Part shown: one piece after another, positions 18,875 to 27,160 of the stretch | How positions within the stretch are numbered: position 1 is the first letter of the stretch | How the letters are laid out: each line of letters begins with the position of its first letter | Translations under genes and position numbers: made by a program | Notes under the pieces: model-generated | Told to the model about the DNA's origin: nothing | The model's input: only the letters and a program-made list of their open reading frames with translations | Database searches by the model: none | DNA from: Brevibacterium sp. 239c | GTDB taxonomy: Bacteria; Actinomycetota; Actinomycetes; Actinomycetales; Brevibacteriaceae | DNA length: 64,000 nt | Direction of reading: 5' to 3' | NCBI RefSeq assembly: GCF_900169365.1 | Contig: NZ_FXZH01000007.1 | Location: forward strand, 1-64,000

Positions 18875-20371
18875 TCAGGACGTGAAGATGGTGTCCTGCC
18901 ATTCGTGGTGCGGGTCCTCGTGGTGATCGATGAACACGTGCTTGACCTGTGTGTATTCGTCGAACGAGTACTGGCTCATGTCCTTGCCGAACCCGGAGGC
19001 CTTGTACCCGCCGTGGGGCATGTCGGAGACGATCGGGATGTGCTCGTTGATCCACACACACCCGGCTTCGATGTCGGCCGCGGCGCGCATCGTGCGATTC
19101 GTGGTCGTCGTCCAGGCGCTCGCCGCCAACCCGTAGGGGGTGTCATTGGCCAGTTCGATGGCCTCATCATCGGTGTCGAAGGCGATCGCGACGAGGACAG
19201 GGCCGAAGATCTCATCACGCCACACCTCGGCGTCGGTGTCGATTCCGCTGATGAGAGTCGGTGCGTAGTACGCCGTCGACTCGGTGTTCCCGGGCAGAGC
19301 CTCGCCGAGGTGGTTGTGCGTCGGTACCTGCCCGCCGCAGTGTATGGTGGCGCCGGCTTCGCGGGCGCGATCGACCATTCCTGCGACCCGTGAGCGGTGG
19401 GTCAGAGAGATGAGGGATCCCATGTCTGTGGCGGAATCGGACGGGTTGCCGACACGGACGCCGTCCATGAGCTCGGTGACCCGAGCAGTGAAGGTCTCGA
19501 AGTGCTCGCGGGCGACGATGGCCCGGGTGGCCGCGGTGCAGTCTTGGCCGGAGTTGATGAGCGACCCGGCCACGGCACCGCGAGCTGCAGCCTCGATATC
19601 GGCGTCATCGAAGACGACGAACGGGGCCTTGCCGCCGAGCTCAAGATGGACTCGGGAACCCTTGGCCGCGGCGAGTTCCATGATGTGACGTCCCACCTTC
19701 GTCGACCCGGTGAACGAGGACATGACGACGTCGGGGTGAGTGATGAGCGCTTCCCCGGCTTCGCGCCCGTCGCCGGCGATGACGTTGATGACTCCAGGGG
19801 CGAAGCCGGCTGCGGTGGCCGCCTCGGCGAGGATGAGGGAGGTCCCGGGGGTCATCTCCGAGGTCTTGAGCACGATCGTGTTGCCTGCCGCGACGGCGGG
19901 GAAGATCTTCCACGCGGCCATCTGCAGCGGGTAGTTCCAGGGGGCGATCGAGCCGACGACTCCGAGGGGTTCGCGCCGGGTCATCGACGTCGATTTCTCC
20001 CAGTAGGTGCCGGCTGCCAGGCCGGTGAGCTGCCGGGCGGCACCGGCGAAGAACTTTGCGTTGTCGATCGAGCCGGGCACATCGAATTCCTTGGCCAGGC
20101 GGATGGATTTTCCGGTCTGGAGCGATTCGAGTTCGGCAAGCTCATCGGCACGCGCCTCGAGCTGTGCTGCCAAACCGAGCATGAGCTCGGCGCGCTCGCC
20201 GGGAGTCAAGGCCTTGAACGCTGGATAGGCGGCCTTCGCCGAGGCGACTGCTGCGTTGACATCGGCGGGGTTCGCGAGCGTGTACTCTCCGGTCGTCTCA
20301 CCGGTGGCGGGGCTGACGAGGGTGAAGGTATCGCCGCTGCCTTGGTGATAGCTGCCGTTCCAATAATGCAT
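18875..20371 (-). CDS. Gamma-aminobutyraldehyde-type aldehyde dehydrogenase
   Basis: ATG 20371, with GGAAG 10 bp upstream, is preferred over an open extension to 20401, giving 498 residues. The NAD-binding Rossmann domain, catalytic Glu in LELGGKAPF and catalytic Cys in NSGQDCTAATR are all present. The N-terminus (MHYWNGSYHQGSG) and the C-terminal GGYKASGFGKDMS resemble aminobutyraldehyde dehydrogenases (PatD/YdcW type). It heads the polyamine locus and would oxidise 4-aminobutyraldehyde or its gamma-glutamyl form to the acid. Another aldehyde substrate cannot be excluded. Confidence 0.85.
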   Translation of the reverse strand: MHYWNGSYHQGSGDTFTLVSPATGETTGEYTLANPADVNAAVASAKAAYPAFKALTPGERAELMLGLAAQLEARADELAELESLQTGKSIRLAKEFDVPGSIDNAKFFAGAARQLTGLAAGTYWEKSTSMTRREPLGVVGSIAPWNYPLQMAAWKIFPAVAAGNTIVLKTSEMTPGTSLILAEAATAAGFAPGVINVIAGDGREAGEALITHPDVVMSSFTGSTKVGRHIMELAAAKGSRVHLELGGKAPFVVFDDADIEAAARGAVAGSLINSGQDCTAATRAIVAREHFETFTARVTELMDGVRVGNPSDSATDMGSLISLTHRSRVAGMVDRAREAGATIHCGGQVPTHNHLGEALPGNTESTAYYAPTLISGIDTDAEVWRDEIFGPVLVAIAFDTDDEAIELANDTPYGLAASAWTTTTNRTMRAAADIEAGCVWINEHIPIVSDMPHGGYKASGFGKDMSQYSFDEYTQVKHVFIDHHEDPHHEWQDTIFTS

Positions 20372-20653
20372 GTCTTCACTTCCAACCGAGTTGCACGTCA
20401 ATGTGTGGTTCGCGTGACCGCAGGTGTGTCTCCGGTCACCATCGCGTTCACCCTAGCGGAACTCATCGGCAGTTTCCACCGATTTCGTTGCGTGAGACCA
20501 ATACTCACAGGAAAACTCTCACGGTGTCCGCCAGCAATTGCTGAATCGGTGTCATTCGTTGCGCATTTCGTGGTTATCGGCTACTGGCTCGTGTGCCCGT
20601 GAAGCTGAAATGCCCCAGCTTCACGGGCGGCGTCACTGCGGCGCGGTTGCTGC

Positions 20654-20748
20654 CGAAACTACGCCGGAGCACCGAAACTACGCCGGAGCGTCGAAACTAC
20701 GCCGGAGCGTCGAAACTACGCCGGAGCGTCGAAACTACGCCGGAGCGT
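20654..20748. repeat. Five tandem copies of a 19-bp unit
   Basis: The unit CGAAACTACGCCGGAGCGT occurs five times head to tail (starts 20654, 20673, 20692, 20711, 20730). The first copy ends in AC instead of GT; the others are identical. The last copy also forms one arm of the hairpin at 20737-20790. Confidence 0.9.
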
Positions 20749-20790
20749 CGAGCCACCTATGCGTGCGTAGGTGTCTCGACGCTCCGGCGT
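20737..20790 (-). terminator. Large hairpin downstream of purD-purC
   Basis: A 15-bp perfect stem (20737-20751 with 20776-20790) encloses an inner stem CACCTA/TAGGTG (20754-20759 with 20768-20773). It lies 65 bp past the purD-purC stop in the direction of transcription. There is no clear T-tract, so its role as terminator or RNA stabiliser is inferred. Confidence 0.6.
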
Positions 20791-20854
20791 TGTCGGGGTG
20801 AAACTGCCGAGCCGCGGCTCCGCAGCGCCTCCTAAGCGGGCGTTCTCGGCGAGG

Positions 20855-23128
20855 TCAGCCAGGGAACTTCTGGCCGGTGAGCTTCTCGAATGCTTCGATG
20901 TAGCGGGCGCGAGTCTTCTCGACCACCTCGGCGGGCAGTGCCGGCGGAGGAGTGTCCGAGGACTTGTTCCAGCCGGACTCTCCGGTCAGCCAGTCGCGGA
21001 CGAACTGCTTGTCGAAGCTCGCCTGCGCCTTGCCCGCTTCGTAGCTCTCGGCGTCCCAGAAGCGTGACGAGTCCGGGGTGAGCACTTCGTCGCCGAGGAC
21101 CATCGTCCCGTCGGGCAGAGTCCCGAACTCGAATTTCGTATCGGCCAGGATGATGCCGCGTTCACGGGCGATCGCCTCGGCGCGCTGGTAGATCTCGATC
21201 GTCAGGTCGCGGGCCTTCTCGGCCGCCTCGGTGCCGATGGTCTCCGTGATCTGGGCGAAGCTGACGTTCTCATCGTGATCACCGAGTTCCGCCTTGGTCG
21301 CGGGCGTGAAGATCGCGGGTTCCAGACGGTCGGCTTCGATGAGGCCTGCCGGCAACTGGATTCCGCACACGGAGCCCGTGGCCTTGTAGTCGGCCATGCC
21401 GGAGCCGGTGAGGTAGCCGCGGGCCACGCACTCGATGGGCAGCATCGACAGGTTCTTGACGATGAGACCACGACCGGCCACAGCCTCGGGGACGTTGGAG
21501 CTGATGACATGGTTGCCGATGATCTCGGAGAGCTGGTCGAACCACCACAGGCTCAAGCCCGTCAGTACCTTGCCCTTGTCGGGGATCTCGGAGTCGAGGA
21601 CCCAGTCATAGGCGGATATGCGATCCGAGGCGACCATGAGCAGCTGCTCGGCAGACGCGGCGTCGGTGGCCGTGTCGGGAATGTAGAGGTCACGGACCTT
21701 GCCTGAGTAGATGTGCGTCCAGCCCGGAAGTTCGGGCGCTGTGGAGTTGAGCCCCGCAACCGCAACCGCAACCGCTTCTTCGGGGGCTGGGTAGATATCG
21801 GCCACGGTGATCTGCCCACGGGCGGCCACCTCGGCGATGTCGGTGCGGTGCTGTTCGCCGTCCCATTTGACCTCGTCCACGGCGGCATAGGCCTTCGACC
21901 TGGCCTCGTTGAGGTCGTTGCCCAAGGAGACGACGGAGAGCACGCGTCCACCGGCGGTGACGATGTCACCGGTCTCGGCGACGTCCTCGGAGATGACGGT
22001 GTCCTCCGGGGCGAACCCGGCTCCGGTGTCCGTGGCACGTGCTGTTCCGGCGTGGAGGATGTGGACGTCCTCGAGCCCGTCGGCGGTGTTGAGGCCGCGG
22101 ATGATGTCGCCGGTGCGCGGAGTATTCGGGTAGTTCTCGGCGGCCATGACCACGGTCACCGAGGTGCGCGGATCCCATTCGAGTTCCCCGACTTCGTCGA
22201 GGCGACCTTCGGCGGCGGCGAGCATGGTCTGACCCAGTGGGCTGCGTAGGCGGGAGAGCACGGACTGAGTTTCGGGATCGCCGAAGCGGACGTTGAACTC
22301 AACGACTCGCATGCCCTTCGAGGTCAGGGCGAGTCCGCAGTAGAGGAGACCGGTGAACGGGGTGCCGCGACGGGTCATCTCATCGACGACCGGCTGGGCG
22401 ACGGTGTTGACGATGTCATCGACTGTGCCGGCCGGGATCCAGGGCAGCGGCGAATAGGCGCCCATGCCGCCGGTGTTGGGTCCGGTGTCGCCATCGCCGA
22501 TGCGTTTGAAGTCCTGAGCGGGAGCCAATGGCAGCGTGTGCTGGCCGTCGCAGAGGACGAAGAGTGAGACCTCGGGGCCGTCGAGATAGTCCTCGATGAC
22601 GACTCGGTCTGAGACCTGGAGGCAGGAGGTGGCGTGGGTCAGGGCCTCGGTGCGATCCGAGGTCACGACGACGCCCTTGCCTGCTGCCAGGCCATCGGCC
22701 TTGACCACGTAGGGGGCACCGAAATCGTCGAGGGCCGCCGCCGCCTCGTCGGTGGTGTAGGCGACCACGGCACGTGCGGTGGGCACGTTCGCAGACTCCA
22801 TGATCTCCTTCGCAAACGCCTTCGATCCTTCGAGGACCGCGGCCTCAGCGCTGGGGCCGAAGACTGGGAACGAGGACTCACGCAGGGCGTCGGCGACCCC
22901 GGCGACCAACGGTGCCTCGGGGCCGATGACCACGAGGTCGACGTCGAGCGTCTCCGCCAGTGCAGTGACTGCCACGGCGTCGTTCATATCGACGGCTTCG
23001 GTGTGCGCGATCGCTGCGATTCCCGGGTTGCCGGGTGCAGCGATGACGGCGTCGACCTGGGGGTCGCGACTGAGAGCAAGGACGAGGGCGTGTTCGCGGG
23101 AGCCCGAACCGATGACAAGAACCTTCAC
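20855..23128 (-). CDS. purD-purC: Bifunctional PurD-PurC fusion (GAR synthetase / SAICAR synthase)
   Basis: One 757-residue frame holds two purine enzymes. Residues ~1-430 are phosphoribosylamine-glycine ligase (MKVLVIGSGSREHAL start, ATP-grasp motifs, GPNTGGMGAYSP, EFNVRFGDPE). Residues ~463-757 are SAICAR synthase (IYSGKVRDLY, ASDRISAYDW, ECVARGYLTGSG, DTKFEFG). A linker of about 30 residues joins them. They catalyse step 2 and step 8 of IMP synthesis, which are not consecutive. GTG 23128 has GGAGGG too close to serve well, and TATAGG lies 8 bp upstream, so the transcript may be leaderless. I saw no frameshift or stop at the junction. Confidence 0.93.
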   Translation of the reverse strand: MKVLVIGSGSREHALVLALSRDPQVDAVIAAPGNPGIAAIAHTEAVDMNDAVAVTALAETLDVDLVVIGPEAPLVAGVADALRESSFPVFGPSAEAAVLEGSKAFAKEIMESANVPTARAVVAYTTDEAAAALDDFGAPYVVKADGLAAGKGVVVTSDRTEALTHATSCLQVSDRVVIEDYLDGPEVSLFVLCDGQHTLPLAPAQDFKRIGDGDTGPNTGGMGAYSPLPWIPAGTVDDIVNTVAQPVVDEMTRRGTPFTGLLYCGLALTSKGMRVVEFNVRFGDPETQSVLSRLRSPLGQTMLAAAEGRLDEVGELEWDPRTSVTVVMAAENYPNTPRTGDIIRGLNTADGLEDVHILHAGTARATDTGAGFAPEDTVISEDVAETGDIVTAGGRVLSVVSLGNDLNEARSKAYAAVDEVKWDGEQHRTDIAEVAARGQITVADIYPAPEEAVAVAVAGLNSTAPELPGWTHIYSGKVRDLYIPDTATDAASAEQLLMVASDRISAYDWVLDSEIPDKGKVLTGLSLWWFDQLSEIIGNHVISSNVPEAVAGRGLIVKNLSMLPIECVARGYLTGSGMADYKATGSVCGIQLPAGLIEADRLEPAIFTPATKAELGDHDENVSFAQITETIGTEAAEKARDLTIEIYQRAEAIARERGIILADTKFEFGTLPDGTMVLGDEVLTPDSSRFWDAESYEAGKAQASFDKQFVRDWLTGESGWNKSSDTPPPALPAEVVEKTRARYIEAFEKLTGQKFPG

Positions 23129-23136
23129 CCCTCCAG

Positions 23137-23154
23137 CCTATAAGGTCGTAGGCT
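23137..23154. promoter_or_regulatory. Compact divergent promoter, possibly leaderless both ways
   Basis: Only 33 bp separate the GTG starts of purD-purC (minus) and the asparaginase (plus). On the minus strand TATAGG (23142-23137) ends 8 bp before the purD GTG. On the plus strand TAGGCT (23149-23154) ends 7 bp before the asparaginase GTG. Both distances fit transcripts that start at the GTG itself. Confidence 0.45.
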
Positions 23155-23161
23155 TGGGTGC

Positions 23162-24238
23162 GTGACTCCTTCCACTTTCACTTCCGCCGAGGCTGTCGAA
23201 TTGGCCACAGTCATTCGCAGCGGATTCGAAGAATCCCGCCATATCGGTTCCGCCGTTGTCCTCGATCCGAGCGGATCACCCCTGATCAGCCTGGGTGCGC
23301 CCGAGGTACCCGTGTTCACCCGGTCGAGCCTCAAGCCCCTCCAAGCCATCGCCGCAATGAAACTCGGTGCGAATGTCAGCGGCACGTGGGCAGCCCTGTC
23401 GACCGCGTCCCACAAATGCGAGGCCGGCCATGCTGAGGCGGTTGCCGGGATGCTCGGATCCGTGGGTCTGAGCCCGGCTGACCTGCAGTGCCCGTCCGCG
23501 CACCCCACCGATGGAGCCTTCCGCCGGAGTCTGCAGGAGACAGGTGCCGGCGACCCGAAGTCGGCCCTGTACTTCAACTGCTCCGGTAAGCATGCGGCCT
23601 TCCTCATGGCCGCCACGGCCATCGGCGCCGATACCGGAGGCTACCTCGACCCCACCCATCCGGTGCAGGCCAAGGTCGCCGAGGCGGTCGAGACCTTCGC
23701 CGGCGAGCCCCCGGCCGCCGTGGGCACAGACGGCTGCGGTGCCCCGGTGTTCGCGCTGAGCCTGGTGGGACTGGCGCGGGCGATTGGCTGTGTGGTGCAG
23801 TTGGGCAGCGCACACGAGAATCCGGCGACCGCCTCGGCGACGGAGGACTTCACCTCCTATGCACCCGAGGCCCGCACCCTCATGCAGGCCGTCTTCGCCG
23901 ACCCCTGGGCGATCGAAGGCCACGGCAGACCGAACACCACCGTCATCGACCGCCTTGGCATCTTCGCCAAGGGCGGGGCCGAAGGCGTCATCGTCATGGC
24001 CACGAAATCCGGGTACTCGGTGGCGCTGAAATGCCTCGACGGGTCTTCTCGGGCGACCGGGCTCGTGGCCCTGATCCTGCTGCGCAAGGCCGGGGCGCTG
24101 GCCGATGTCAGCGATGAACTCCTCGACGAAGTCATTGCGGCGATCACAGACCCGGTCACCGGCGGCGTCGATTCCGAGGGGCGGACGGCGGTTGTCGGTC
24201 GCGTCGTCGTGGGTGAAGATGTAGCGAAGATCAGGTAA
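23162..24238 (+). CDS. L-asparaginase, Rhizobium etli AnsA type
   Basis: This 358-residue protein of the asparaginase II (PF06089-like) family hydrolyses asparagine to aspartate and ammonia. It has the family's conserved blocks in order: FTRSSLKPLQ (about residue 56), STASHKCEAGH (about 80), NCSGKHAAFL (about 139) and GTDGCGAPVF (about 190). The Ser/Lys and Cys residues of the R. etli enzyme's active site are present. The start is GTG without a Shine-Dalgarno. The next gene follows after 15 bp and is probably in the same operon. Confidence 0.88.
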   Translation: MTPSTFTSAEAVELATVIRSGFEESRHIGSAVVLDPSGSPLISLGAPEVPVFTRSSLKPLQAIAAMKLGANVSGTWAALSTASHKCEAGHAEAVAGMLGSVGLSPADLQCPSAHPTDGAFRRSLQETGAGDPKSALYFNCSGKHAAFLMAATAIGADTGGYLDPTHPVQAKVAEAVETFAGEPPAAVGTDGCGAPVFALSLVGLARAIGCVVQLGSAHENPATASATEDFTSYAPEARTLMQAVFADPWAIEGHGRPNTTVIDRLGIFAKGGAEGVIVMATKSGYSVALKCLDGSSRATGLVALILLRKAGALADVSDELLDEVIAAITDPVTGGVDSEGRTAVVGRVVVGEDVAKIR

Positions 24239-24253
24239 GAGGGAGAGTCACTG

Positions 24254-24655
24254 ATGGCGATTCGCAGAAGGATCGACCCCGACGAGGGTCGCAACGCCCT
24301 AGAGATGTGGGTGGCGCATTCGGACGCCGATGCGGCACCGGCGGACAGGTCGACCCTGGCCACCGCGGTGAGGTTCACGCTCGAGGAGCTGGCATCGCGG
24401 GCCGAGGGCAACAGTGTTGAGGTGCGTGTCCCTCCGTTCGGAGTCACCCAGTGCATTCCCGGTCCCCGGCACACCCGCGGCACACCGCCCAACGTCGTTG
24501 AAACCTCGGCGCAGGTGTGGTTGGACATCGTGACCGGCAAGACAGAATTCTCCGCAGCGCTCGCCGAGGGGACGGTCGACGCATCGGGCACCCGCGCGGA
24601 CATCTCCGACTTCGTCCCTCTGTACACAGCAGCAGAATTGGAAGGCCGGCGATGA
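24254..24655 (+). CDS. Bacterial sterol-carrier-protein-like protein (SCP_3 type)
   Basis: The product is 133 residues, with GGGAGAG upstream of the ATG. MAIRRRIDP...ALEMW, RFTLEELASRAEGNSVEVRVPPFG and a C-terminal half around VWLDIVTGK match the actinobacterial SCP-2-like family, a small lipid-binding fold whose bacterial ligand is unknown. The stop overlaps the next ATG (ATGA), so it is translationally coupled to the aldehyde dehydrogenase. Confidence 0.75.
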   Translation: MAIRRRIDPDEGRNALEMWVAHSDADAAPADRSTLATAVRFTLEELASRAEGNSVEVRVPPFGVTQCIPGPRHTRGTPPNVVETSAQVWLDIVTGKTEFSAALAEGTVDASGTRADISDFVPLYTAAELEGRR

Positions 24656-26094
24656 ACGCCCAGATCACCCAGACCACCTCATTCATCGGCGGACGCCACG
24701 TCCCCTCACTGACCACCTACGCCAACGTCGACCCGGCCACCGGCGAGCACCTCGGCGATGTCTCCCGGGGCGGAGCCGACGAGGTCGACCGTGCGGTCAA
24801 GGCCGCGGCCCGGGCACAGCGGGAGTGGAAGCGTTCGAGCACAGAGCAGCGCTCGAAGCTGCTGGTCACCACCGCCGAGGTGATCCGAGCCAACCGTGAT
24901 GAGATGGCGGCCCTCGAATCGGAGGACACCGGCAAACCCCTGACTCAGGCCTATGCCGACGTCGATGTCTGCGCCCGCTACTTCGAGTTCTACGGTCACA
25001 CCATCGAGTCCTACTACGGGCACTCGATCCCCATGTCCGAGGACATGCACGTCTACACTCGCCGCGAACCCTACGGTGTGACCGGGCACATCGTGGCCTG
25101 GAACTACCCGCTCCAGCTCATCGGCCGTGCTGCCGCAACATCATTGGCCACCGGCAACTGTGCCGTGGCGAAACCTGCCGACGAGACCCCGCGCTCCACG
25201 GTCCGCCTGGCCGAACTCATCCATTCCGTGGGTTTCCCCGCCGGTGCGTTCAACGTGGTCACAGGCCTGGGCTCCGAGGCGGGTGCGGCGCTGGCAGCCC
25301 ACCCCGGCATCGCTCACCTCGGCTTCGTCGGCTCGACCCAGAACGGTTCGCAGATCGCCCATGCTGCCGCCGATCGGGTGATCCCGACGGTGCTCGAACT
25401 GGGTGGGAAGTCCGCGAACATCGTCTTCTCCGACGCCGATGTCGATGCCGCCATCCCGTCCCTGGTCCGCTCGATCATCCAGAACGCCGGCCAGACCTGC
25501 TCGGCCGGTTCCCGGCTCATCGTCGCCCAGGACATCCACGCCGAGGTGGTGGAGAAGATGGCGGCCGCGATGGAGAAGGTGACCATCGGCTACGGCAGTG
25601 ACGATCCCATGCTCGGACCTCTGATCTCGACAAAGCAGCAGGCCCGCGTCGAATCGTTCCTCTCCGATATCGGCAGCGCCCAGATCATCACCGGCGGCAC
25701 CCGCCCCGAAGGCCTCGCCGCCGACCTCACCGGGGGCGCCTTCATCACCCCGACCCTCGTGGACAATGTCTCCCCAGGTTCGAGGATCGCGCAGGAAGAG
25801 GTCTTCGGTCCCGTCGTCGCGGCCATGGCCTTCGGCGACGAGGAAGAGGCGATCTCCCTGGCCAACGGCACCGACTACGGTCTGGTCTCGGCGCTGTGGA
25901 CGCAGAACATCTCACGTGCGCATCGGGTTGCCGCCGAGGTGGAGGCCGGGCAGATTTTCGTCAACACCTACGGTGCCGGCGGGGGAGTGGAGCTGCCCTT
26001 CGGCGGGTTCAAGAAGTCCGGGTATGGCCGTGAGAAGTCCATCGAAGCCTTCGACGAGTACACGCAGACGAAGACCGTCGTCGTGAAGCTGTGA
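24652..26094 (+). CDS. NAD(P)-dependent aldehyde dehydrogenase
   Basis: The start at ATG 24652 is fixed by the ATGA overlap and by GGAAGG upstream, giving 480 residues. The catalytic Glu is in LELGGKSAN (about residue 249) and the Cys in NAGQTCSAGSR (about 283). The C-terminal ELPFGGFKKSGYGREKS is standard for the superfamily. It resembles betaine- and aromatic-aldehyde-type enzymes, but the substrate is not shown. It sits in a run with an asparaginase, a lipid-carrier-like protein and an EamA exporter, which gives no clear pathway. Confidence 0.85.
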   Translation: MNAQITQTTSFIGGRHVPSLTTYANVDPATGEHLGDVSRGGADEVDRAVKAAARAQREWKRSSTEQRSKLLVTTAEVIRANRDEMAALESEDTGKPLTQAYADVDVCARYFEFYGHTIESYYGHSIPMSEDMHVYTRREPYGVTGHIVAWNYPLQLIGRAAATSLATGNCAVAKPADETPRSTVRLAELIHSVGFPAGAFNVVTGLGSEAGAALAAHPGIAHLGFVGSTQNGSQIAHAAADRVIPTVLELGGKSANIVFSDADVDAAIPSLVRSIIQNAGQTCSAGSRLIVAQDIHAEVVEKMAAAMEKVTIGYGSDDPMLGPLISTKQQARVESFLSDIGSAQIITGGTRPEGLAADLTGGAFITPTLVDNVSPGSRIAQEEVFGPVVAAMAFGDEEEAISLANGTDYGLVSALWTQNISRAHRVAAEVEAGQIFVNTYGAGGGVELPFGGFKKSGYGREKSIEAFDEYTQTKTVVVKL

Positions 26095-26096
26095 GC

Positions 26097-26201
26097 ATGG
26101 CAGCACCCGAGGTCAGGGCAGTGCCTGAGGTCGGTGCAGTACCCCGGGTCGGAACGATATCGTCCGTGCGGAGCCTCGTGCGCAGTTGTGGTCGTCGATG
26201 A
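26097..26201 (+). CDS. Possible 34-residue coupled small protein with a six-residue repeat
   Basis: An ATG two bases after the aldehyde dehydrogenase stop opens a 34-codon frame whose TGA overlaps the ATG of the EamA gene (ATGA). It encodes three imperfect repeats of P-(E/R)-V-(R/G)-(A/T)-(V/I) from 18-bp DNA units starting near 26106. The double coupling is suggestive. There is no strong Shine-Dalgarno and I know of no homolog, so it may be only a spacer with repeats. Confidence 0.25.
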   Translation: MAAPEVRAVPEVGAVPRVGTISSVRSLVRSCGRR

Positions 26202-27127
26202 CTCCTGCGGTCCTGGGACTGGTGCTGGTCGCCTCGGTGGCCCATGCCCTGTGGAACATCGCAGCGAAGTCCGTCTCCGGCAAAGGCTACGCTTTCGTAC
26301 TGGCCTATCACGGACTGTCTGCGATCCTGCTGGCACCGATTGCGATCTGGCTGCTTGTCTCGGTCACCGATCAGATCAATCTGGGCATTGTGGCCGCCGC
26401 GGTGCTCAGTGCGGTCTTCCACATCGCCTACTCGGTGTCTCTGCAGTCCGGCTATGACCATGCGCCCTTGGGCGTCGTCTATCCCACGGCGCGCGGGGTC
26501 GGGCCGATCATCACGATCATCATCGCCGTGCTGTTCCTGGGCGAGCGGCCGACGCCTCCTGAAACCATCGGCGCCTTCGTCGTCCTCGCCGGCATCGCGG
26601 TGGTGACGGTGCGACCGCGAGGCGCAGGCATCGGGGCTTCGAAGAGCAGCCTCGGCGGCGGCCACCACGGCTCTCACAGCTACGGCATCGGACGCGGCTT
26701 GGCCTGGGGTGGGTTGATCGGATGCTTCATCGCCTCGTACACACTGTGGGATGACTTCGCCGTCAACCACATCACCGACTCACCGCTGCTCTACTTCGCT
26801 GTGTCCGAGGCCTGCGTCGCGGTCATCATGGCCTTGGGCATCGTGGCGCTCCCAGGCGGTGCGGGACGCAGGGCGGACGTCGCATCGATCCTGTCCGGGC
26901 ACAAGCGAGCCCTGATCACTGTCGCCATCCTGTCCCCGTTGGCCTACCTGCTCGTCCTCTTCGCCATGCAGCAGGCACCGGTGTCCCTGGTGGCTCCGGT
27001 GCGGGAGACCTCGATCATCGTCGGCACACTGTTGGCCTGGTGGTTCTTCGGGGAGAAGAACATCGCCATGAAGCTGACCGGCGCGGTGGTCGTCGTCGCC
27101 GGGATCAGCCTCATCGCTCTGGGCTGA
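26198..27127 (+). CDS. EamA/DMT-family membrane transporter
   Basis: From ATG 26198 the product is 309 residues with about ten hydrophobic segments in two EamA repeats, separated by a Gly/His/Ser-rich loop near residue 155. A GTG 12 bp upstream (26186) is an alternative start. Members export amino acids or other metabolites. The gene is the last of the plus-strand run and is convergent with the universal stress gene, with no obvious terminator in the 33-bp gap. Confidence 0.82.
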   Translation: MTPAVLGLVLVASVAHALWNIAAKSVSGKGYAFVLAYHGLSAILLAPIAIWLLVSVTDQINLGIVAAAVLSAVFHIAYSVSLQSGYDHAPLGVVYPTARGVGPIITIIIAVLFLGERPTPPETIGAFVVLAGIAVVTVRPRGAGIGASKSSLGGGHHGSHSYGIGRGLAWGGLIGCFIASYTLWDDFAVNHITDSPLLYFAVSEACVAVIMALGIVALPGGAGRRADVASILSGHKRALITVAILSPLAYLLVLFAMQQAPVSLVAPVRETSIIVGTLLAWWFFGEKNIAMKLTGAVVVVAGISLIALG

Positions 27128-27160
27128 CGGCCCCGTCCACGCCGCCGCAGCGCGCCAACC

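Larger units (their letters stand above)
20372..20854. other. 483-bp intergenic region between purD-purC and the polyamine locus
   Basis: The region holds the upstream sequence of the aldehyde dehydrogenase gene (minus strand), including a 12-bp perfect palindrome CAGCAATTGCTG at 20532-20543 that could be an operator. Further on are the tandem repeats (20654) and the hairpin (20737). No reading frame here looks like a gene. Confidence 0.5.

Noticed and set aside
20654-20748. Tandem 19-bp units as a possible CRISPR array
   Set aside because: The units abut without spacers and no cas gene is near; this is a simple tandem repeat.
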